This document shows positions 1 through 7,992 of a DNA stretch of 64,000 nt, piece by piece. The DNA comes from Oerskovia douganii. GTDB taxonomy: Bacteria; Actinomycetota; Actinomycetes; Actinomycetales; Cellulomonadaceae. The position numbers and the translations under genes were made by a program. Every line of letters begins with the position of its first letter. Positions within the stretch are counted from its first letter, which is position 1. The notes beneath the pieces are model-generated. The model was not told the origin of the DNA. It saw only the letters and a program-made list of their open reading frames with translations, and made no database searches. The DNA lies in contig NZ_JACSPN010000017.1 of the NCBI RefSeq assembly GCF_015142735.1, positions 1-64,000 on the forward strand, read 5' to 3'.

Positions 1-98
1 GGAACGACGAAGGCGCGGCCCCTAGTTTCCTAGGAACCGCGCCGATTCGCGTACTGTGCGCCCGGAGGGATTCGAACCCCCAACCTTCTGATCCGTAG
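1..98 (-). repeat. att repeat copy 1 (left end of AICE)
   Basis: These 98 bases are identical to 12568-12665 and 57372-57469. They contain the 3' part of tRNA-Arg (T arm, acceptor strand, part of the anticodon arm, minus strand) and the hairpin that follows the tRNA. Identity stops after base 98, where AICE-specific sequence begins. The repeat starts at window base 1, so its true left limit is not visible. No complete tRNA can be formed here. Confidence 0.9.
12..43 (-). terminator. tRNA-Arg terminator-like hairpin, copy in att1
   Basis: GGCGCGG at 12-18 pairs with CCGCGCC at 37-43, and an inner CCTAG (21-25) pairs with CTAGG (30-34). Read on the minus strand it lies just behind the tRNA 3' end. 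There is no strong T-run. The same hairpin occurs in all three att copies. Confidence 0.6.
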
Positions 99-684
99 GA
101 ATACGGTGGCCGGCGTTCCCGCAGGATTCCGCGGTTCCCTTCGCGGAGTTCGCCCGGGAAACTGGCCCTCGGGCGGGGAGTTCGCGTCGTTTGGCGGGGA
201 GGACGGCGGGGAGCCGAGTCGAGGCTTTCAGTGGGCACACTCGAAGGCGCCGTACCGATAGCGGAGCACAAGAGGCTGTCGGAGTCCTGGGTCACGGGTG
301 GCCGTAGGCCATCGCGGAGCGACGCCGCAGGCGCCCTGGACGCGGGGCGGAGACGGCCGGATGCTCGGCTGTCGGTGCGGAGCCGGATGGCACGACGACG
401 GTGTCGGCAACCAGCGACGACCTGAGGGCGGTCCCAGAATGACACGGGACCGCCCTTCGTCGTGGCGGCTGGACGGGTGGGCCGTTGACGCGGGGTGCGC
501 GCAGCGAGCTTGCGAGCGGAGCGCGGGGTCCTGCGGCGCCGGCCCACCCGGGAGGACGCCCGCGCGGCGAAGCCGCGCGCTTGAGTCAGTAGGGAAAGTC
601 CTCACTACGTCCCCGTGTCGGAGCAGCGCGGTAGCCTAACGGGGAACGGCTGGATGTGCCGTCCGGAGGCTATGGGAGACATGC
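99..684. other. Non-coding left end of the AICE
   Basis: No reading frame here has a convincing start, ribosome binding site or recognisable product. It holds two clear hairpins: one at 426-455 and a perfect CGCGCGGC/GCCGCGCG stem with a GAA loop at 561-579. The promoter of the restriction-like operon should lie in about 580-680, but I see no clear -35/-10 pair. A transfer (clt) locus could lie here; no GACCCGGA repeats of the pSAM2/pSVH1 type are present. Confidence 0.5.
426..455. terminator. Perfect 10-bp stem-loop, probable terminator
   Basis: GGGCGGTCCC (426-435) pairs exactly with GGGACCGCCC (446-455) around a 10-nt loop, followed by TTCGTCGT. It could shield the cargo operon from readthrough through the att site. 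Confidence 0.6.
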
Positions 685-1350
685 GTGACGCAGACGATCG
701 CCGAGGAGGTACTGGTGAAGTCCCGTCTTCGCGTCAAGGCTCATGGTGAGGTGTTCACACCGCGGCACATGGTCGACCAGATGCTCGACCTCGTGCGAAA
801 GGACCTCGAGGAGAGTCCGGGATTCGTCGACAAGACAGTCCTCGAGCCAGCGGCAGGCGACGGCAACTTCCTTGTCGTGGTCCTACAGCGCAAGCTTCAT
901 GCGATCGAGCGACGTTTCCCGAGGGAGCGTTGGGCTGAGGAGTCGCTGTTCGCCCTTGCCTCGATCTACGCGATCGAGTTGCTGGAGGACAACCATGCGG
1001 ACGCACAGGCCGCGATGCTCGACGTATTCCTGGCCTTCCACACTGGCCATACCATCGCGTGCGACATCGACACCGATCTTGCCAAGGCCGCGCGGTTCCT
1101 CATCGACGCCAACGTCGTCCGCGGCAACACCCTGACCGGCCTGACCCCGAGCGGGGATGAGGTCGTGTTCTCCTGGTGGAACCGCGATCCAGCCGATCAC
1201 GGTGGGGTCATCCGGGAGCCGTTCACGTTCAACTCGTTGCGTGCTGACGCGCCCGCACCAGACCTTTTCGCGATGTTTCAAGAGCCCGTCCGGTACGCAC
1301 CCTGTCGTATCGACCATGTCCACGAAGAAGTGAAGGCACACGACCAGTGA
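685..1350 (+). CDS. DNA methyltransferase-like subunit with motif I but no NPPY
   Basis: This 221-residue protein starts at GTG 685, six bases after a GGGAG ribosome binding site. Near the N-terminus it has a FTPRHMV segment, typical of motif X in N6-adenine methyltransferases. A canonical SAM-binding motif I follows (VLEPAAGDGNFLV, about residues 54-66), then an acidic motif II position (AIELLEDN) and a motif III-like GNTL. It has no NPPY catalytic motif IV, which appears only in the third gene of the operon. Its stop overlaps the next start (GTGA), so translation is probably coupled. I infer that it supplies SAM binding, or is a regulatory or paralogous subunit, in a restriction-modification complex. 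Confidence 0.8.
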   Translation: MTQTIAEEVLVKSRLRVKAHGEVFTPRHMVDQMLDLVRKDLEESPGFVDKTVLEPAAGDGNFLVVVLQRKLHAIERRFPRERWAEESLFALASIYAIELLEDNHADAQAAMLDVFLAFHTGHTIACDIDTDLAKAARFLIDANVVRGNTLTGLTPSGDEVVFSWWNRDPADHGGVIREPFTFNSLRADAPAPDLFAMFQEPVRYAPCRIDHVHEEVKAHDQ

Positions 1351-4300
1351 CCAGCAGCCCCGGCTCCCCAAGCATCTCCACGTTTCACGAGGTCGTTCCG
1401 CACATCTACTCGTGGACGACCCCTGACATCCCCAAGTACGAGGGGTGGGAGAAGATCGGGTACACCGAGCAGGACTCGGTGGACAAGCGCATCAACCAGC
1501 AGGCGTCTCAGCTCAACATCACCAAGGTCAAGCGCTGGGCGTACAAGGCGACGTTCATGACCGAGGGCGGTGGGACGTTCCGCGACTCCGACTTCCACGC
1601 GTTCCTCAAGCAGCAGGGCATCGAGCGCGAGTTCAACCCGGCCGCCATCCCGCACCGCACCGAGTGGCACAAGTTCGTCGACGCCCCGAAGACCAGCGAG
1701 CAGTACTTCTTCGACTTCGCCTCGAAGTCCTTCACGGCTCCGCGCACTGCGTCCCAGGACGACTACGCCCTGCGGCCTGAGCAGCGGGCCGCTGTCGAGC
1801 AGACGGTCAAGGTCTTCGGTGATGGCAGTGACACGGTCCTGTGGAACGCCAAGCCGCGGTTCGGCAAGACGCTCACGACGTACGACCTGATGCGAACGAT
1901 GGACGTGCGGCGTGCGCTGATCGTCACCAACCGGCCGGCGATTGCCAACTCCTGGTTCGACGACTACCAGCGGTTCATCGCTCACCAGACCGGCTACCGG
2001 TTCGTGTCCGACTCGCCGTCACTCGCCGGGCGCAACCCGATGTCTCGCGAGCAGTGGAGGGCGTACGCGCGCGATCACATCGACTCTGACCCACGGATCA
2101 TCGAGTTCGTCTCGCTGCAGGACCTCAAGGGCTCGCAGTACTTCGGTGGTTCCTTCGACAAGCTCAAGCACATCGCCGACGCTGAGTGGGATCTGCTGGT
2201 CATCGACGAGGCGCACGAGGGCATCGACACGACGAAGACCGACGTGGCGTTCAACCAGATCACGCGCCGCCACACGCTGCATCTGTCCGGCACGCCGTTC
2301 AAGGCACTGGCATCGGAGAAGTTCCTCCCGAACCAGATCTTCAACTGGACGTATGAGGACGAGCAGACCGCAAAAGAGCAGTGGGCGGACGACACGGCCG
2401 ACAACCCCTATGCACAGCTCCCGACTTTGAACCTGCTGACCTACCAGCTCTCCCGCATGGTGACCGACAGGCTCGCCGAGGGCGTCGCGCTGGACGATGA
2501 GGCAGGCAACGTCGACTACACGTTCGACCTGGCGGAGTTCTTCTCCACCAAGGACAACGGCTACTTCGTCTACGAGGCCGACGTAGCCCGGTTCCTGGAT
2601 GCATTGACGACGCAGGAGAAGTACCCGTTCTCCACCCCCGAACTGCGCGAGGAGATCCGCCACTCGTTCTGGCTGCTCAACCGTGTCGCCTCGGCCAAGG
2701 CGCTACAGCGGATGCTCAAGGCCCACCCGGTCTTCGGCGACTACACGGTCACCCTGGCCGCCGGCGACGGCCGGCCCCACGGCGGGGCGGCCGACGAGCT
2801 GGACGAGGCCGCCGACGACGCGGTGACCGTAGGCAAGTCGCTGGACAAGGTCCGCACCGCCATAGCGGAAGCCGAAGCCGCCGGGGGCAAGACGATCACG
2901 CTGTCGGTGGGGCAGCTGACCACCGGGGTGACGGTGCCCGAGTGGACGGCCGTCATCATGCTGTCGAACCTGTCCTCCCCCGCCTTGTACATGCAAGCAG
3001 CGTTCCGTGCACAGAACCCGTGCACGTTCACGCGCGGCGACAAGGCATGGCAGAAGAAGAATGCCTACATCTTCGACTTCGCCCCCGAGCGCACCCTGAC
3101 GATCTTCGACGCCTTCGCGAACAACCTCGCCCCGCGCCTGCCAGTCGACGTTGCCGAGCGCCAGGCGAACATCCGTCGGTTGCTGAACTTCTTCCCGATC
3201 CTGGGCGAGGACACCGAGGGCCGGATGATCGAGCTCGACGCCACCCAGGTGCTCACGTTCCCGCAGGTGTTCAAGGCTCGCGAGGTCGTGCGGCGTGGCT
3301 TCCTGTCGAACCTGCTGTTCACGAACGTCTCCGGCATCTTCCGGGCCGTGGAGCATTTCCAGGACATCCTCAACCAGCTGCCCGTCGCCAAGGAGAGGAA
3401 GGCCGAGCAGGGCAAGCCCATCGAGATCTCGTCCCCGTCGCCCACCACGGATGCCGACGGCAACGTGCAAGTCGACGTAGTCACCGTCATCAACCCAAAG
3501 ATCGCCCAGCTCGGCAAGCCCGTCTACTCCGACGACGACGTGCCGCGCCTGGACCCGACCACGACCAAGGCAACCGAGGCGGCTAAGAAGATCGCTTCCA
3601 TCGTCACTGAGAAGGCACGCGAGACCCGGACCAAGGCCGCAGCCGAGTACGGCATGACCGCCAAGCAGGTCCAGAACGACGAGAAGGTCACCGAGGCACA
3701 GGTGAAGGCCAAGGTGGAACGCGCCTACGTAGACCACCAGATCGCCCTGAATCACATCGACACCGAGGCCAAGGAGGCTACGACCGAGGCCGAGTTTCTG
3801 GCGCTGGAAGCCAAGAAAAACGCGGCTACGACAGGGCTCGAAGCACAAGTGCTCTCGATCTTCCACGACGCCCTCGACAACGTCAGCGACACCGTCGTCA
3901 AGCGCGAGGAGACCAAGAAGGCCCAGACCGCGGCGAACAAGACGATGGACGCCGCCCGTGACCATTTGCGCGGGTTCGCTCGTACCGTCCCGATGTTCCT
4001 CATGGCCTATGGCGACCAGAACATGACGCTCGCCAACTTCGACGACTACACGCCCGACGGTGTGTTCGCCGAGATCACAGGGATCACCGAGGCGGACTTC
4101 CGCAAGCTGCGCGACGGCCGCGAAGTAGCCGACCCGACGACAGGTGAAGTCACCAAGATTCCCGGCCTGTTCGACGAAGCCGTGTTCACCCAGGCGATCC
4201 AGGAGTTCCTCACCAAGAAGGAAGAACTCTCCAACTACTTCGACCCGGCGCAGACCGAGGACATCTTTGCGTACATCCCCCAGCAGAAGACCTCACTCGT

Positions 4301-4691
4301 GTTCACGCCGAAGCACGTCGTCACGCTCATGTGCGACACCCTCGAGGAGCAGAACCCAGGCATCTTCTCCGACCCCGACAAGACGTTCGCCGACCCGTTC
4401 TCCACCGCTGGCCTGTTCCTCATGGAGATCGTCCGGCGTCTCGACAAGGGCCTGACCGACACCATCCCCGACCAAGATGAGCGGCTCCAACACATCCTCA
4501 CCCGGCAGGTATTCGAGATGAGCCACAACGAGATCCTCCACGACATCACGCTGGAAGCCGTCAGCGGCGGTGCGGCCGGGCGCCGGGCTTGGCTCGAGGA
4601 GTCGGGACATTTTCGGGTTGGCAACCTCGCCCGCATGACCGCCGAACAACGCGAGATCCTCATGAACGAGATGCTGGGAGACAACCGATGA
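1347..4691 (+). CDS. GIY-YIG-like nuclease / DEAH helicase with methyltransferase N-part
   Basis: This protein has 1114 residues. Residues 19-48 (HIY, KIGYT, Arg48) resemble the T5orf172-type GIY-YIG nuclease fold. A superfamily 2 helicase follows: Walker A variant KPRFGKT (169-175), DEAH (287-290), SGTPF (314-318) and a QAAFRAQN motif VI near 550. Residues about 730-880 are Lys/Glu/Ala-rich and probably coiled coil. Near residue 985 VFTPKHVV resembles methyltransferase motif X, and near 1015 DPFSTAGLFL is a degenerate motif I. The chain then stops in an ATGA overlap with the next gene, which begins at the NPPY motif. This is the layout of a type ISP/IIG-like restriction enzyme cut in two, with a GIY-YIG in place of the usual nuclease. 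Family features are known; the combined function is inference. Confidence 0.85.
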   Translation: MTSSPGSPSISTFHEVVPHIYSWTTPDIPKYEGWEKIGYTEQDSVDKRINQQASQLNITKVKRWAYKATFMTEGGGTFRDSDFHAFLKQQGIEREFNPAAIPHRTEWHKFVDAPKTSEQYFFDFASKSFTAPRTASQDDYALRPEQRAAVEQTVKVFGDGSDTVLWNAKPRFGKTLTTYDLMRTMDVRRALIVTNRPAIANSWFDDYQRFIAHQTGYRFVSDSPSLAGRNPMSREQWRAYARDHIDSDPRIIEFVSLQDLKGSQYFGGSFDKLKHIADAEWDLLVIDEAHEGIDTTKTDVAFNQITRRHTLHLSGTPFKALASEKFLPNQIFNWTYEDEQTAKEQWADDTADNPYAQLPTLNLLTYQLSRMVTDRLAEGVALDDEAGNVDYTFDLAEFFSTKDNGYFVYEADVARFLDALTTQEKYPFSTPELREEIRHSFWLLNRVASAKALQRMLKAHPVFGDYTVTLAAGDGRPHGGAADELDEAADDAVTVGKSLDKVRTAIAEAEAAGGKTITLSVGQLTTGVTVPEWTAVIMLSNLSSPALYMQAAFRAQNPCTFTRGDKAWQKKNAYIFDFAPERTLTIFDAFANNLAPRLPVDVAERQANIRRLLNFFPILGEDTEGRMIELDATQVLTFPQVFKAREVVRRGFLSNLLFTNVSGIFRAVEHFQDILNQLPVAKERKAEQGKPIEISSPSPTTDADGNVQVDVVTVINPKIAQLGKPVYSDDDVPRLDPTTTKATEAAKKIASIVTEKARETRTKAAAEYGMTAKQVQNDEKVTEAQVKAKVERAYVDHQIALNHIDTEAKEATTEAEFLALEAKKNAATTGLEAQVLSIFHDALDNVSDTVVKREETKKAQTAANKTMDAARDHLRGFARTVPMFLMAYGDQNMTLANFDDYTPDGVFAEITGITEADFRKLRDGREVADPTTGEVTKIPGLFDEAVFTQAIQEFLTKKEELSNYFDPAQTEDIFAYIPQQKTSLVFTPKHVVTLMCDTLEEQNPGIFSDPDKTFADPFSTAGLFLMEIVRRLDKGLTDTIPDQDERLQHILTRQVFEMSHNEILHDITLEAVSGGAAGRRAWLEESGHFRVGNLARMTAEQREILMNEMLGDNR

Positions 4692-5725
4692 ATCACAAGA
4701 AGTTCGACGTCGTGATCGGGAACCCTCCCTACCAGGAGGAAGCCCAGGGCTCAGGAACCCGCGACACCCCCATCTACCACCAGTTTATGGACGCCGCCTA
4801 CGAGGTCGGCACCAAGGCTGTGCTCATCACCCCGGCACGGTTCCTGTTCAACGCAGGTTTCACTCCGAAGGAGTGGAACGCCAAGATGCTCGCGGACCCC
4901 TGCCTTTCAGTGCCACACTATGTCCCCAACAGCAACGACCTTTTCCCCGGGACCGACATCAAGGGCGGCATCGCAGTTACCTACCGCGATGCCGACCGCG
5001 AAGGCGAGCCAATAGGGACGTTCACCAAACACCCTGAGCTCAACTCAATCGAGCACAAGGTGACCGGGGCAGGAGGCGAGGCGCTCGATGGATACATCAC
5101 CAGTTCGCGTTCGTTTAGGTACCTGCCCAGCTTGTACGAAGACCACCCAGATCTGCTCGCACTAAGACCGAAGGGCAACGAGTACCTCGTAGAAACGACG
5201 GCCTTCAGCCAATTTGCGACAGTATTTCATGAGCAAGAACCAGGAGACGGCTGCGAGTATCTGAGGGTCCTTGGAATCACGGCTCGCGCACGGGCCTATC
5301 GGTGGATCAGACGAGAATACTTCGGCGGCCCGGAGAGCCTCGAGAAGTTCAAGGTTGCGCTACCGAAATCGAACGGCTCGGGTGCACTCGGAGAGCCTCT
5401 CTCGTCGCCACTGGTGCTCGAACCGCAGGTCGGTGCAACTTACACCTTCATCACCATCGGATCCTTCGACGCGAAGGTAGAAGCCGAGGCATGCCTGAAG
5501 TACATCAAAACGAAGTTCGCTCGCACCCTGCTTGGTATCCTCAAAGTCACACAGCACAACCCGGCAAGCGCCTGGAAGTACGTCCCGCTCCAGGATTTCA
5601 CCGATGGGTCTGACATTGACTGGGCCAAGCCGGTCCCCGAAATTGACGCCCAACTCTACGCCAAGTACGGACTCGACGATAGCGAGATCGTTTTCATCGA
5701 GTCCCACGTCGCGCCAATGGAATAA
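4688..5725 (+). CDS. Eco57I-type methyltransferase C-part with target recognition domain
   Basis: I chose ATG 4688, which overlaps the stop of the preceding gene (ATGA); a longer upstream reading lies inside that gene. The 345-residue product opens with FDVVIGNPPYQ (catalytic NPPY at residues 12-15), the motif IV hallmark of Eco57I-type N6-adenine methyltransferases. The C-terminal 150 residues include the pattern FARTLLGILKVTQ ... WKYVPLQDF ... IDWAKPVPEID ... LYAKYGL, characteristic of the target-recognition end of type IIG/ISP enzymes. It lacks its own SAM motif I, so it must pair with motif I from one of the two upstream gene products. It completes the restriction-modification-like operon. 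Confidence 0.85.
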   Translation: MNHKKFDVVIGNPPYQEEAQGSGTRDTPIYHQFMDAAYEVGTKAVLITPARFLFNAGFTPKEWNAKMLADPCLSVPHYVPNSNDLFPGTDIKGGIAVTYRDADREGEPIGTFTKHPELNSIEHKVTGAGGEALDGYITSSRSFRYLPSLYEDHPDLLALRPKGNEYLVETTAFSQFATVFHEQEPGDGCEYLRVLGITARARAYRWIRREYFGGPESLEKFKVALPKSNGSGALGEPLSSPLVLEPQVGATYTFITIGSFDAKVEAEACLKYIKTKFARTLLGILKVTQHNPASAWKYVPLQDFTDGSDIDWAKPVPEIDAQLYAKYGLDDSEIVFIESHVAPME

Positions 5726-5760
5726 CTCGGCGAGGAGCCAGTCTTCGCCACATCAGCGAA

Positions 5761-6543
5761 CTAGCCAGTTTTGATTGCCGCTAAGGTCGCGATCATCGAG
5801 TCGTGCACTTCCGATATCGTCACGAGGAGATCACCTCCGTCGAGCGTGTAAGGCGCGCCATCGATGTGACTGATGACCCCGCCTGCTGATCGCGCGAGGG
5901 CGATGCCTGCTGCGACGTCCCAGGAGCGATTCGCGTCGATGACGACAGCATCGACGCGACCGGCAGCCAACCAGGCGAGGTCTGTCGCGGCCGATCCGAG
6001 CATCCGCACGCGACCGACAGACTGCGCCATCTGCTCAATCATGCCGAGCCGGCGCTCGTTCTTTTCGGCGCTGTTTGGCCCGGTCGCGAAGTCGCCCACG
6101 GAGACGATCGCCTCGGCCAGCCCTGACGTCGCGGCCACGCGAATGCTCTTCCCGTTGAGCAACGCCACACCGTCCCGGGTGACGTATCGCTCGCCGTGAG
6201 CCGGTAGCGCGATGGTGCCGAAGACCGGGATGCCATCCTCGATCAGGGCGAGCGACACACCGTAGTTTGGCAGTCCGCGCGAGAAGTTCGTGGTCCCGTC
6301 GATGGGGTCGAGACACCAGTACTGCTCACGGTCGCCGGTATGGCCACGCTCTTCCCCGAGGAATCCAACATCGGGGGTCTCGCGAGCAAGCAGCTCACGG
6401 ACGGCGTCCTCGATGGCAAAGTCGGTGGCCGTGGCGAAGTCGCGGTCTGTCTTGTAGACGCGCTCGCCAGTCTCGCCCTCACCAAGTAGCGAGAGCGCGA
6501 GGTCGATCGCCGCGTCAGCCGCCCGCTCAGTTGCCGACAACAT
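5761..6543 (-). CDS. Inositol-monophosphatase-family phosphatase
   Basis: This is a 260-residue protein with both family signatures: the metal-binding motif DPIDGTTNF (residues 79-87, with the upstream GEE at 63-65) and the second aspartate motif WDVAAGIALARSAGG near residue 205. Family members are Mg-dependent and hydrolyse inositol phosphates, PAP or similar sugar phosphates; the substrate cannot be read from sequence. The ATG start at 6543 overlaps the upstream regulator gene by 17 bases, so the two form a leftward operon. It converges on the restriction-like operon with a 35-bp gap. Such metabolic genes recur in AICEs, but their role there is unclear. Confidence 0.85.
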   Translation of the reverse strand: MLSATERAADAAIDLALSLLGEGETGERVYKTDRDFATATDFAIEDAVRELLARETPDVGFLGEERGHTGDREQYWCLDPIDGTTNFSRGLPNYGVSLALIEDGIPVFGTIALPAHGERYVTRDGVALLNGKSIRVAATSGLAEAIVSVGDFATGPNSAEKNERRLGMIEQMAQSVGRVRMLGSAATDLAWLAAGRVDAVVIDANRSWDVAAGIALARSAGGVISHIDGAPYTLDGGDLLVTISEVHDSMIATLAAIKTG

Positions 6544-7429
6544 CTGCACGCTCCCAGGTCTCGTCGAAGATCGCCTCGAAGATCGGGAAGAGGCCATGCG
6601 GGTGCGCCTCGTCGGCCTCGATCAGGAACGTGGGTGCGTCCAGTCCGCGAAGGCGCGGCAAGTACGGCTGTACGAGGGCGCGGGCCCCGTCGAACCGGGT
6701 GATGTTGAACCGCACTGGCTCGTCGTACGTGCGGACCTGGACGCGCCCCCTGGCCTCGGACGACAGTCGCTTGCGCAGACGTGCGACGGCCAACATGTTC
6801 GCCCGCGTGAGCTCGGCCAAGTGCCCAGCCGGCTGCTCCTCCTCAACCTCCCGTGCCGCAGTCGCCGCGCCGTTCGGGTCGAGGAACAGGCACCGCAGGG
6901 TCAGACCGTTCTCTACAAGTTCCGCGAGCGTCACGTCAGACACTCCCTGACAGAGCGCGTTGAGGCTCAGTCCCATCGCGTCGACGCGCTCCGACGTCGC
7001 GAGCGTCCGCAGAACGGGCATCGCCGCCTGCGCCTCCGACCTGGTCGGAAAGACCCCTCGTACATCTCGCGTTGAGAACGTCGCGTCGTCGGATGGCGGG
7101 GTCAGGCGCTCGAACACGAGCTTCTCGAGTCGCTGGAGAGCGCCGCGTAGTTCCGCGACATCGCCGGCCCCCTCCCCGTCCATCTCTGACGCGAGTCCAA
7201 GCCGGGTGTCGAGCGACAGTCCGTAGATCGATGCCGCGGCGAGAACAACGTCCGCCGGGGGCCGCGCGCGTCCCTTGATCCAGTTGCTGACTGCCGACTC
7301 CGAGTACGTGCCCGATTCAGGACCAACGTCGGCCGAACGCAACGCCAGGGCGAGTGCTGCCCCACCTCCAGCCGCTCGCCGGGCATGGTCAAGCACCTCT
7401 CGCACCACTGTGTCCCATGTCGTACTCAC
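6527..7429 (-). CDS. XRE-type regulator with C-terminal DUF5919-like domain
   Basis: This 300-residue protein starts at GTG 7429. The N-terminal 90 residues look like an XRE helix-turn-helix region (SESAVSNWIKGRARPPADVV). The rest resembles the DUF5919-type sensor domain found in actinobacterial regulators that sit in mobile elements; this assignment is from memory of the family. The gene is divergent from pra. The 130-bp gap holds two near-identical palindromes (7450-7464, 7480-7494), one 21 bp upstream of this start and one on the pra promoter, so autoregulation and control of pra are likely. Confidence 0.7.
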   Translation of the reverse strand: MSTTWDTVVREVLDHARRAAGGGAALALALRSADVGPESGTYSESAVSNWIKGRARPPADVVLAAASIYGLSLDTRLGLASEMDGEGAGDVAELRGALQRLEKLVFERLTPPSDDATFSTRDVRGVFPTRSEAQAAMPVLRTLATSERVDAMGLSLNALCQGVSDVTLAELVENGLTLRCLFLDPNGAATAAREVEEEQPAGHLAELTRANMLAVARLRKRLSSEARGRVQVRTYDEPVRFNITRFDGARALVQPYLPRLRGLDAPTFLIEADEAHPHGLFPIFEAIFDETWERADVVGN

Positions 7430-7449
7430 GCTGTCGATTCTCGCACGAA

Positions 7450-7494
7450 TCGCCTGACATGCGAGACGGATGGGCCCAATCGCTTGACAGGCGA
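7450..7494. promoter_or_regulatory. Pair of operator-like palindromes, AICE control region
   Basis: TCGCCTGACATGCGA (7450-7464) and TCGCTTGACAGGCGA (7480-7494) share the pattern TCGC-N-TG-N-CA-N-GCGA and lie exactly 30 bp apart, about three helical turns. They sit between the divergent XRE regulator and pra. The second palindrome contains the TTGACA -35 box of pra. Binding by the XRE protein is an inference. Confidence 0.75.
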
Positions 7495-7512
7495 CTCGTG
7501 TGAGTGTGTAGT
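7484..7512 (+). promoter_or_regulatory. Promoter for the pra-tra-rep operon
   Basis: A perfect TTGACA (7484-7489), a 17-bp spacer and TGTAGT (7507-7512, four of six consensus bases) point right. The -35 box is embedded in the second operator palindrome. The pra ribosome binding site AGGAG (7553-7557) lies downstream. Confidence 0.7.
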
Positions 7513-7566
7513 TGGTCGCAGGAGCAGCGATTGACGCGCTCCACATGCGAATAGGAGTTGGTTGAA

Positions 7567-7992
7567 GTGGCTATCGCCAAGCGGTTCCCCGTCGCCCACG
7601 GTCTCGTCTTCCCGAACGGTGCGTTCCTGCACGGACTCGTCGAGCCCGTCGCGGACTTCCAGGCCGAGAAGCGCGCGGACGGCTCGCGTCCCCAGCAGCG
7701 AGACAAGGAGAGCGGCCTGCCGATGTGGCAGTGCACCGTCATCGATGCCGACGCAGACGCCGGCCGACGCGAGATCGGTGTCTCGGTCAAGTTCTCTGCC
7801 GAAGTTCAGCCGGTGCCGCCGAAGAACACCTCGCCCCTGCCGTGGACGCCGGTGGAGTTCGTGGGCCTCACGGCCCTGCCGTACGTCGACGACGCCGGGA
7901 GCCGCCCCCGGATCGCGTGGTCCTTCCGCGCGCAGGGCTTTGTCGCTCCGGGGCAGGCCGGCAAGGCGTCCGACGCGAAGGACGCGGCCTGA
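7567..7992 (+). CDS. pra: Pra-like activator of AICE replication, integration and excision
   Basis: The 141-residue product matches my memory of the AICE family annotated as plasmid replication, integration and excision activator. Diagnostic stretches are RRF/KRFPVAHG near the start, QQRDKESGLPMW, VQPVPP and the late RIAWSFRA. I chose GTG 7567 because the AGGAG at 7553-7557 is nine bases upstream; TTG 7558 would directly abut it. It is the first gene of the AICE core operon, and its stop overlaps the start of the translocase gene (TGATG). Confidence 0.75.
   Translation: MAIAKRFPVAHGLVFPNGAFLHGLVEPVADFQAEKRADGSRPQQRDKESGLPMWQCTVIDADADAGRREIGVSVKFSAEVQPVPPKNTSPLPWTPVEFVGLTALPYVDDAGSRPRIAWSFRAQGFVAPGQAGKASDAKDAA

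Noticed and set aside
1-98. A tRNA gene in att copies 1 and 2
   Set aside because: Only the 3' part is present; the sequence diverges before the D arm and 5' acceptor strand, so no functional tRNA can form.
99-684. Short open frames at the AICE left end
   Set aside because: They lack ribosome binding sites, overlap a terminator hairpin and have Arg/Pro-rich shadow composition.
685-1350. First cassette gene as a complete methyltransferase
   Set aside because: No NPPY or DPPY motif is present, so it cannot methylate alone by the known mechanism.
2703-3965. Long antisense frame opposite the helicase gene
   Set aside because: Its composition is that of a shadow frame in GC-rich coding DNA, and the sense frame has clear helicase motifs.
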